This document shows positions 1 through 6,403 of a stretch of 36,320 nt of DNA, in pieces. Positions within the stretch are counted from its first letter, which is position 1. Each line of letters begins with the position of its first letter. The stretch is from a bacterium (lineage in GTDB: Bacteria > Zhuqueibacterota > Zhuqueibacteria > Residuimicrobiales > Residuimicrobiaceae): positions 1-36,320 of the forward strand of contig JAKPUX010000393.1 in the NCBI GenBank assembly GCA_029554865.1, read 5' to 3'. Under the pieces are notes generated by a model that worked only from the letters and a program-made list of their open reading frames with translations, did no database searches and was not told the origin of the DNA. Position numbers and translations under genes: made by a program.

Positions 1-1127
1 GCGCCCATTTTTTTGCCGAGTGCGGGATCATTTTTCAGTGCGAGGATGGCCTGGCGCAGCTCGTCATCATTCTCGGGTTCCACGTAAAGGCCGGCGCCGA
101 TTTTTTCCACCAGTTCGCGCGCCTCACCGTCGACGCTGAGAAGAAGCGGCCGGCTGCAGGCCATGACGTCGAACATCTTGGAGGGGAGGGCCCCGCGAAA
201 GGTCTCGCGCCTCTTCAGGGGCACCAGGCAGCAGTCGGCGGCAGACAAATAGTCCGCGATGCGCTCGCGCGGGATCTCGCCGAGCAGGGTAAGGTTGGTC
301 AAGCCCTGCTCCTTTTGCAGGGTCTCGATCCTCTGCCTGAGCGGGCCTGCGCCGACAAAGGCGAACTGGATCTCGGGGTCGGATTTCAGCTGGGCGATTA
401 CCCGGCAGATCTCCTCCAGCCCCTGGGCGATGCCGAGGATACCGGCGTACATGACTACGAACTTTTTCTCCCAGCCCAGTTCAAGGCGTTTGCCGCTGCC
501 GCGGTCGTAGAGGAGGTCGCAGTTGGTGCCGTTGTAGATCAGGTGCAGTTTGGCGGCCAGCCCGCGGGTGGCAAGAGCATCGTAAATGCCCCTGGTTACG
601 GCGATGATGCGCCACGCCTTGCGGTAATAGAGGTGGTCGAGCCAACCGGCTATTTTAAGCAGGCGGGGATTGCTCAGTTCGCCCAGTTCGGCGGCCGACT
701 GGACCCAGAGGTCGCGCACCTCGAAAACGAAGCGGGCCCGCTTGACCAGGCTCAGCCAGAGCGCGGTCACCCCGACGAAGTAGGGAGGAGAGGTGGCATA
801 AACGATGTCATAGGGGCCGCGGACCAGGGTGCCGACGAGGGCGGCATTGACCATGAAGGTGAGATAAAAGCCCATACGGGTGAAGAAGGTCTTGACCGGG
901 CGGGCGAAGACCCAGACCCGCACCACGCGGATGCCCGCCAGCTCGTCTTTTACATACCAGCGGCGGCGGTACTCGGGCGGAATGATGCCCCCGGGGTGGT
1001 TGGGAAATTCGGTCAGGATGGTGACCTTGTGGCCGAGGCGGACCAGGTTGGCGGCCATCTCGAAGGCCCGGTTCTGGGTGGCGCCCACTTCGGGCGGAAA
1101 GTACTGGCTGATGTAGAGGATATTCAT
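1..1127 (-). CDS. Family 4 glycosyltransferase, WcaI-like (3' end outside window)
   Basis: About 375 residues are visible and the C-terminus runs off the left edge. The N-terminus MNILYISQYFPPEVGA is the typical first strand and loop of GT-B glycosyltransferases of the WcaI/WbuB type. Further family segments are EVRDLWVQSAAELG (middle), NGTNCDLL before the C-terminal Rossmann domain, VMYAGILG, and GALPSKMFDVMACSRPL near the nucleotide-sugar site. Such enzymes transfer a sugar from a nucleotide donor to a lipid-linked glycan at the cytoplasmic face during capsule, exopolysaccharide or O-antigen synthesis; donor and acceptor cannot be told. The gene is divergent from the GH26 gene. Start choice is ambiguous: ATG 1127 matches the family N-terminus but has no Shine-Dalgarno, whereas an in-frame TTG at 1163 has AGGAG seven bases upstream and would add 12 residues. 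Confidence 0.88.
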   Translation of the reverse strand, partial: MNILYISQYFPPEVGATQNRAFEMAANLVRLGHKVTILTEFPNHPGGIIPPEYRRRWYVKDELAGIRVVRVWVFARPVKTFFTRMGFYLTFMVNAALVGTLVRGPYDIVYATSPPYFVGVTALWLSLVKRARFVFEVRDLWVQSAAELGELSNPRLLKIAGWLDHLYYRKAWRIIAVTRGIYDALATRGLAAKLHLIYNGTNCDLLYDRGSGKRLELGWEKKFVVMYAGILGIAQGLEEICRVIAQLKSDPEIQFAFVGAGPLRQRIETLQKEQGLTNLTLLGEIPRERIADYLSAADCCLVPLKRRETFRGALPSKMFDVMACSRPLLLSVDGEARELVEKIGAGLYVEPENDDELRQAILALKNDPALGKKMG

Positions 1128-1134
1128 GACAGTA

Positions 1135-1163
1135 ATAATAGCAAAATCAGGGCTTTTATTCAA
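1135..1163 (-). promoter_or_regulatory. Putative promoter giving a leaderless glycosyltransferase mRNA
   Basis: On the minus strand TTGAAT (1158-1163) and TATTAT (1135-1140) are separated by exactly 17 bases. The -10 ends seven bases before ATG 1127, so transcription would begin at or beside the start codon. The -35 overlaps the alternative TTG start. Inferred from consensus match only. Confidence 0.4.
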
Positions 1164-1174
1164 TCGAATTCTCC

Positions 1175-1204
1175 TTGATTATAAGCCCTTCTTGTGGCTA
1201 TATT
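1175..1204 (+). promoter_or_regulatory. Putative sigma70-type promoter of the mannanase operon
   Basis: TTGATT (1175-1180) and TATATT (1199-1204) lie 18 bases apart. The expected transcript start near 1211 leaves a short leader that carries an AAAGGA ribosome site before ATG 1230. This argues against the upstream in-frame GTG at 1194, which would lie before the -10 element. Confidence 0.5.
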
Positions 1205-1229
1205 GGGGTATCATTTGAAAGGAAGCAAT

Positions 1230-2372
1230 ATGCGACTTGGTCGAATATTCTCTCTGGTTTTATTCTTCTGTGCTCTCTTGTCCGCCTGCGGCAAAAAAGA
1301 GTCCCCGAGCGGGCCGAAGGATGAAAAGCCGGTGGTGACCAACACCATCCTCGTCGATTCCCTCGCCACCCCCGAAACCGTGGCTCTTTTCAATAATCTG
1401 AAGAGCCTGGCCCAGACCAACCTGCTTTTCGGCCATCAGGACGACCTCGCCTACGGCGTCGGCTGGTGGGCCGCGCCGGGCCGCTCCGACGTCAAGGAGG
1501 TCTGCGGCGACTATCCCGCCGTCTACGGCTGGGACCTCGGCGACATTCACAAACAGACCAATCTCGACGGGGTCTATTTCGACGCCATGAAGCAGTGGAT
1601 CCGCCAGGTCTACGAGCGCGGCGGCATCAATACCATCAGCATGCACCTCGACAATCCCTACACCGGGGGCAGCGCCTGGGACAACTCGGCAGCGGTCAAA
1701 TATATCCTCCCCGGCCAATCCCACCATGCGGCTTATCTGAAAACCCTTGACCAGATCGCGGCTTTTCTCAAGGACCTCAAGAGCAGCAGCGGCATCGCCA
1801 TCCCGATCATCCTCAGACCCTATCACGAGCACAACCATAACTGGCCGTGGTGGGGCGCCGGCGCCTGTACTGTGCCCGAGTACAACGCCCTCTGGAAAAT
1901 GACCGTCGGGTATCTGCGCGACACCCGGGGAGTGCACAACCTCCTCTACGCCATCTCGCCGCAGGAGGTCAACACCATCGACCAGTATCTGGCGCGCTAC
2001 CCCGGCGATGAGTGGGTCGACATCCTCGGCATGGATTACTATCTCCTGACCAGCAAGGGGCGCATCGACGATCTCGGCAAGTCCCTGGCGATGATGGCGG
2101 AGTTGGCCGAGGCGCGCGGCAAGATCTCCGCCCTCACCGAGGTCGGCTGGCAGAATGTCCCGGTCAGCGATTACTGGACCGGCTATCTCCTGCCTGCGGT
2201 GATGTACAATGCCCAGTCCAAAAAGACCACCTGGGCCCTGGTCTGGCGCAACGCCAGCGAAAGCCAATACTGGGCCCCCTACGTCGGGCAGATCAGCGCC
2301 ACCGATTTCTCGCTTTTTCATCTCCATCCCTTCACCTTTTTTGAAAAGGATCTGCCGGCGATGTATAAGTGA
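1230..2372 (+). CDS. GH26 family beta-mannanase lipoprotein
   Basis: Secreted glycoside hydrolase of family 26, which cleaves beta-1,4-mannan (some members act on other beta-linked glucans or xylans) by a retaining mechanism. The 380-residue protein opens with a lipoprotein signal peptide (lipobox LSAC, Cys20), so it is probably anchored in a membrane facing outward. Family landmarks are LFGHQDD (67-72), the acid/base glutamate in RPYHEHNHNWPWWG (Glu200), the LGMDYY strand (267-271) and the nucleophile glutamate in ALTEVGWQ (Glu304). No carbohydrate-binding module is attached. ATG 1230 is preferred over the in-frame GTG at 1194 because AAAGGA precedes it and it starts directly at the signal peptide. 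First gene of a three-gene run with the racemase/OSBS-like enzyme and the M14 peptidase. Substrate beyond mannan-type is inference. Confidence 0.9.
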   Translation: MRLGRIFSLVLFFCALLSACGKKESPSGPKDEKPVVTNTILVDSLATPETVALFNNLKSLAQTNLLFGHQDDLAYGVGWWAAPGRSDVKEVCGDYPAVYGWDLGDIHKQTNLDGVYFDAMKQWIRQVYERGGINTISMHLDNPYTGGSAWDNSAAVKYILPGQSHHAAYLKTLDQIAAFLKDLKSSSGIAIPIILRPYHEHNHNWPWWGAGACTVPEYNALWKMTVGYLRDTRGVHNLLYAISPQEVNTIDQYLARYPGDEWVDILGMDYYLLTSKGRIDDLGKSLAMMAELAEARGKISALTEVGWQNVPVSDYWTGYLLPAVMYNAQSKKTTWALVWRNASESQYWAPYVGQISATDFSLFHLHPFTFFEKDLPAMYK

Positions 2373-2440
2373 GTCCTGCCCGGGAGGCTGCGAGAGCGGC
2401 CGGGGGCGACGTAAAGGATCTGCCGGGAATGTATAAGTGA
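2345..2440 (+). repeat. 28-bp imperfect direct repeat copying the end of the mannanase gene
   Basis: The last 28 bases of the mannanase gene, stop codon included (2345-2372), recur at 2413-2440 with 26 of 28 positions identical. The offset is 68 bases. The second copy lies in the gap before the enolase-superfamily gene and has no coding role that can be seen. Confidence 0.8.
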
Positions 2441-2472
2441 GGCGGACGGTAAACCGGAATACGAGGCGCCAA

Positions 2473-3609
2473 ATGAAATTTCTCCAGACCCCCATCGGAC
2501 CTGTCGACCACATCGACCTGTTGACGGTCCGGCTCCCCTTCATTCAACCCTTTGCCATCAGCTCCTACGCCTGGTCCTGCAAGGAGGCGCTCCTTCTGCG
2601 GGTGGAGGCGGAGGGACTCGTCGGCTGGGGCGAGTGCGTCGCCGACCCCGATCCTTTTTATGCCCCGGAGACCACAGGCTCCTGCCGATACATCATCGAG
2701 AAATTTCTCCTGCCCCTGCTCGAGCCCGGGATGACCCTGGGCGATCTGAGCGAGCGGATGCACAAGCTGCGCGGCAACCAGATGGCCAGGGCGACCTTCG
2801 AAAACGCGGTCATCGATCTTCTCGCCAAACAGCAGGGGCTGCGGCTGTACGAGTTCCTCGGCTTGCCCGAGAAAAAGATCATGTCGGGCATCAGCCTGGG
2901 GCTGCAGGAGAGCCCGGACAAGCTCGTGCAAGCAGTGCAGGAGGCTATTGCCAAAGGCTACCACCGCGTCAAGATGAAAGTCAAGCAAGGACAGGATGTC
3001 GAATGGGTGGCGGCGGTGCGCCAGCGCTTCCCCGATATCCCGTTGATGGTGGATGCCAACGGCGACTATACCCTGGCGGATGGATCCCGTCTGGCCGGGC
3101 TCGACGCCTTTGGACTGATGATGATCGAGCAGCCCCTCTCCTATTCCGATATATTCCAGCATTCCCTGCTGCAGCGGCGGCTGCAGACCCCTCTCTGCCT
3201 CGATGAATCGATCCACAGCCTCGAGGATGCCGAGACCGCCCTCGCCCTCGGGGCCTGCCGGATCATCAACATCAAGCAGGGGCGGGTCGGGGGGCTGATC
3301 GAATCGCTGCGCATGGCGGAGCTGGCCGCCGCCGCGGGGGTTCCGGTCTGGTCAGGAGGAATGGATGAGACCGGCATCGGCCGCGCGGTCAACATTCACC
3401 TGCAGACTGCCGCCGGATTCACCCTGCCGGGCGACACCTCGGAAACCAGCCGCTATTTTCACGAGGACATCGCCGATCCCCCGGTCGTGCTCGACGGGGA
3501 GGGCTATATCGCCATTCCGCCGGGACCGGGCATCGGCGTGGAGGTGCCGGCCGACAGGCTGGCGCGCTATACCATCCAACAGGAACGGCTCTACTCAAGG
3601 AAAGGATGA
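2473..3609 (+). CDS. Enolase-superfamily enzyme, N-succinylamino acid racemase / o-succinylbenzoate synthase type
   Basis: A 378-residue muconate-lactonizing-subgroup enzyme. The paired catalytic lysines are seen in RVKMKVKQG (Lys167, Lys169) and the opposite lysine in NIKQGRVGG (Lys268). The three magnesium ligands are Asp194 (VDANGDY), Glu219 (MIEQPL) and Asp244 (LDES), with the spacing usual for NSAR/OSBS enzymes. The C-terminal part (GGMDETGIGRA, AGFTLPGDTSETSRY, GPGIGVEV) is diagnostic of this branch rather than of Ala-Glu epimerases. The family either dehydrates SHCHC to o-succinylbenzoate in menaquinone synthesis or racemises N-succinyl/N-acyl amino acids. No men genes are nearby and an M14 peptidase follows, so racemase activity is favoured, by inference only. 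ATG 2473 is preferred to the in-frame GTG at 2437, which lies inside the direct repeat; GAGG sits six bases upstream. Confidence 0.85.
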   Translation: MKFLQTPIGPVDHIDLLTVRLPFIQPFAISSYAWSCKEALLLRVEAEGLVGWGECVADPDPFYAPETTGSCRYIIEKFLLPLLEPGMTLGDLSERMHKLRGNQMARATFENAVIDLLAKQQGLRLYEFLGLPEKKIMSGISLGLQESPDKLVQAVQEAIAKGYHRVKMKVKQGQDVEWVAAVRQRFPDIPLMVDANGDYTLADGSRLAGLDAFGLMMIEQPLSYSDIFQHSLLQRRLQTPLCLDESIHSLEDAETALALGACRIINIKQGRVGGLIESLRMAELAAAAGVPVWSGGMDETGIGRAVNIHLQTAAGFTLPGDTSETSRYFHEDIADPPVVLDGEGYIAIPPGPGIGVEVPADRLARYTIQQERLYSRKG

Positions 3610-3613
3610 TCCC

Positions 3614-5302
3614 ATGCTGCGACGGATGCTGATCTGCTCTCTCTTGCTCTTCGCATGCTTGCTGCCGGCCGGCGCCCAAAGCCTCCTCACCCCGGGCGAG
3701 ATCAACGGCTATTCCCGCTACACCCAGCATGAAGAGGTCGTCCGGTTTCTCAGCGCTCTCTCCGCGCACTCCAGGACGCTGCAGGTCCGTGAGGTCGGCC
3801 GGACCAGGCCGGTCGAGGGCTTCTCCGCCAAAAGCCTGCTGCTCTGCATCCTCACCGCGGAGGGGGTCAACCGGCCGGAACAGCTCGACCGCAGCAAGCC
3901 CACCCTCTTCATCACCGCAGCCAAACACGGCAGTGAGCAGTCGGCCAAGGAGGCGGCCCTGCTCATCCTCCGCGATTTCGCCGTGGGGGAGCTCAAATCC
4001 CTGCTCGAAAAGGTAAACCTTCTGATCATGCCCATGGTCAATCCCTGGGGCAATTACTTTGACCGCCGGGTAAACGAGATCGGCCTGGATATGAACCGCG
4101 ACCACATCAAAATGGAGAGCGAGGGAGTGCAGGCCATCCACCGCGTCTTCCGCGCCTGGATGCCCGAGGTCACCCTCGATGTGCATGAACAGGGCGACAA
4201 GTACTACCGCATCAGCATGGGCTGCGTCTCCAATCTCAACGTCGATCCCGCCATCGAGGCCTACTCCCGCCGGGTCATCCTCAACAGTGTCGGTGAGGCC
4301 CTCGCCCGGGACAAGATTACCTTTCACGAATATATAGTCACCTCCGAGAACATGCCCAGCGACGCCTCCGGCGCCGATTTTTCCGACGAGGAGCTGGCGC
4401 GCTGGCCGCAGATCACCCGCCACAGCACCACGGACATCAACGACGGCCGCAATATTCTCGGCCTCTATCAAACCTTTTCCTTCATCCAGGAGGCGGCTTC
4501 GCGGCATGATCTGGCCACCCTGGCCGCGCGCACGCGCTGGCAGGAGCGGGGCATCCGCGCCTTCATTCAGGCAGTGGCGGAGCACGGGCCGGAGATGACC
4601 GCGCAGGTGAACGGCCTGCGCCGGCAGCTCCTCGAGCAGGCTACGGTCTTAAATCCGGAACATCGGGTGCATATCAGGATGGAGTACCGCCGCGATCCGG
4701 CCCGGCCCGACCTGCGGCTGAAAGAGTTCCAGCGCCGGGAGCCGGCGGCGGCCGGCAGGTTGAAGGTGGAGAAGAGGGCGGGCGAAGTGCTGCTGCGCTC
4801 GGAAATCGAGCCCCTGCCGGAGCTGGACGGGCAGAAGGTGGTCGAGCGCGTCGAGAAGGAGTGGTATCCCCTGGTGGCGCCGACCCTGAGCGTCGTACGG
4901 CCTCTCAGCTATGTCATCCCGGCTCAACATGCGGAGGTGATCGCCACCCTTCAGCTTCATGGCATTGCGATCAATGTTTTCACGGAGGAGGTGCCTGTAA
5001 AAGTCGAGGGCAGCTTTATTACCGCCGTGACGCCGTCGAAATACGACTATGTGGCGCCGGAGCGGATCGAGGTCGAGGCGCGCCGTCTCGTCCTCCCCTG
5101 CAAAAAAGGGGACTTTTACATCTCCTGCCGCCAGCCCGCCGCCAATCTGCTGCCCTGTCTGCTCGAACCGGCCTCGGATTTCGGCTTGGTCCGCTACTGG
5201 AAATACGGCCTGGTACCGGAGGCCACCACTTTCTATCCCTTTTACAGGGTGATCGAGGAACAGGCGCCGCCCCTTGTCCCCTATGCGGCCTGGCCGGACT
5301 GA
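3614..5302 (+). CDS. Secreted M14-family zinc carboxypeptidase
   Basis: A 562-residue exported metallopeptidase with an N-terminal signal peptide (residues 1-21, cleavage after AGA). Zinc ligands of the M14 fold are visible as HxxE in AAKHGSEQ (His105, Glu108) and the distal His191 in LDVHEQG. The substrate-binding Asn-Arg pair is in LDMNRDH (161-162). The catalytic domain fills roughly residues 30-340; a C-terminal extension of about 220 residues has no domain I can name. M14 enzymes remove C-terminal residues from peptides or trim peptidoglycan stem peptides. The gene starts four bases after the racemase stop with AAGGA seven bases before ATG, so the two are probably co-translated. It closes the operon before the terminator at 5362. 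Confidence 0.86.
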   Translation: MLRRMLICSLLLFACLLPAGAQSLLTPGEINGYSRYTQHEEVVRFLSALSAHSRTLQVREVGRTRPVEGFSAKSLLLCILTAEGVNRPEQLDRSKPTLFITAAKHGSEQSAKEAALLILRDFAVGELKSLLEKVNLLIMPMVNPWGNYFDRRVNEIGLDMNRDHIKMESEGVQAIHRVFRAWMPEVTLDVHEQGDKYYRISMGCVSNLNVDPAIEAYSRRVILNSVGEALARDKITFHEYIVTSENMPSDASGADFSDEELARWPQITRHSTTDINDGRNILGLYQTFSFIQEAASRHDLATLAARTRWQERGIRAFIQAVAEHGPEMTAQVNGLRRQLLEQATVLNPEHRVHIRMEYRRDPARPDLRLKEFQRREPAAAGRLKVEKRAGEVLLRSEIEPLPELDGQKVVERVEKEWYPLVAPTLSVVRPLSYVIPAQHAEVIATLQLHGIAINVFTEEVPVKVEGSFITAVTPSKYDYVAPERIEVEARRLVLPCKKGDFYISCRQPAANLLPCLLEPASDFGLVRYWKYGLVPEATTFYPFYRVIEEQAPPLVPYAAWPD

Positions 5303-5361
5303 GGGCGCACCACAGGCCTCGAAAATTGGAGTATGAGATGAGGGAGCGGTAAGACCGTAAA

Positions 5362-5390
5362 GGGCGGGCTGAAAAGCCCGCCCTTTTTTT
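5362..5390 (+). terminator. Strong rho-independent terminator between convergent operons
   Basis: A perfect 9-bp GC stem (GGGCGGGCT with AGCCCGCCC), GAAA loop and seven T residues. It ends the plus-strand mannanase operon. Read on the minus strand it is followed by only three T residues, so it may also weakly end the PorV operon. Confidence 0.92.
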
Positions 5391-5395
5391 ATGGG

Positions 5396-6394
5396 TCAGA
5401 AGGAGAGTCCGAACGAAAAACGGTGCACGTCGGGCAGGATGTCGTAGGCGGAGTAGGCATAATCGACACTCAGGGGAATGCCGAGCGAGAAGGCGTTGAC
5501 GCCGAAACCGAGGTCATAGAGCTCCTCTTCTCCGTTGACCTTCCAGCCGCCGCGCAGGGCAAGGCGGTCGAAGAAGGTGATCTCCGTGCCGAGATGAATG
5601 CATTCCTTGTTGTCATTGGGGTGCACGGCATCGAGGGCGACAAGCCCCCGGGCGTACGGCGCGCGGAAGAGGTCCATGGCGATGCCGAAGGCGAAATTGA
5701 GGGGCAGGGCAAAGGCCTCGGTCTCGAGCCGGGTCGGGACCAGCCGGTTGGGGAAGTTGGCGTCGCCGTCCCATTTGACGCTCATGTCCGATCCGTTGTA
5801 GCGCATGTCGGCGCCGAAGTTGCTCATGCTCATGGCGATGACGAGGTTGCGGAAGGGGAGCTGGTACTGGGTGCCGACGTCGAAGGCGAGGCCGCCGGCG
5901 CTTTCATTCCAGATGCGCTGCTGGATGTAGCGCGCGGTCAGGCCGACGCGGAAGCGGTCGGTCAGCTCCCTGCCGTAGCTCAGGCCGACGGCCAGGTCCT
6001 GGGCGTCGAAATAGGCGCCGGTGCCGTTGGGCTGGAATTCGGTGGTGATCTCCATCTCGTCGACGCCCAGCATCATGACGCTGGCGGCGAAGGCGCCGAA
6101 GCTGCCGGCATTGTAGACATAGGAGGCGGCGCTGACGTCGAAGGTGTCGAACCAGCGGGTGTGGGAAAAGTGGGCGGCGTGGCCCTTGATGCCGGCGATG
6201 CCGGCCGGATTCCAGAAGGGCGAGGTGGCGTCCTGGCAGACGGCCACGTAGGCGCCGCCCATGGCCGCGGCGCGCGCGCTGACCGGAATTTTTAGAAACT
6301 GGGCCCCGCTGGTGCCGAGGTTGGGATTTTGCGCTTGTGCGAGCGCGCTCAACGCCAGAAGGGCTATGAGGATCCATCTGCTGATCGTGTTCAT
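5396..6394 (-). CDS. PorV/PorQ-family outer-membrane beta-barrel protein
   Basis: A 332-residue exported protein: signal peptide (1-21, cleavage after AQA), then the family opening GTSGAQFLKIPVSARAAAMGG, then SPFWNPAGIAG, and a barrel ending in Phe, the usual BAM recognition residue. PorV/PorQ proteins are FadL-like barrels. The characterised PorV is the shuttle that hands type IX-secreted cargo to the attachment complex; PorQ-like and UPF0164-type relatives are less well known. It is the last gene of the minus-strand run, nine bases after the large FN3/T9SS-tail protein, which suggests a dedicated partner for that protein and for the secreted protein encoded further upstream. The ATG at 6394 is in a suitable place for the signal peptide. 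Assignment to the family is firm; the shuttle role is inference. Confidence 0.87.
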   Translation of the reverse strand: MNTISRWILIALLALSALAQAQNPNLGTSGAQFLKIPVSARAAAMGGAYVAVCQDATSPFWNPAGIAGIKGHAAHFSHTRWFDTFDVSAASYVYNAGSFGAFAASVMMLGVDEMEITTEFQPNGTGAYFDAQDLAVGLSYGRELTDRFRVGLTARYIQQRIWNESAGGLAFDVGTQYQLPFRNLVIAMSMSNFGADMRYNGSDMSVKWDGDANFPNRLVPTRLETEAFALPLNFAFGIAMDLFRAPYARGLVALDAVHPNDNKECIHLGTEITFFDRLALRGGWKVNGEEELYDLGFGVNAFSLGIPLSVDYAYSAYDILPDVHRFSFGLSF

Positions 6395-6403
6395 GCCGCC
6401 CTC

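Noticed and set aside
315..1178. Long plus-strand reading frame opposite the glycosyltransferase gene
   Set aside because: It is the antisense shadow of the GT4 gene; no ribosome site and no family motif, while the minus strand has clear GT-B motifs.
1260..2543. 427-codon minus-strand frame opposite the mannanase
   Set aside because: Composition is typical of an antisense frame in GC-rich DNA, and the GH26 motifs are on the plus strand.
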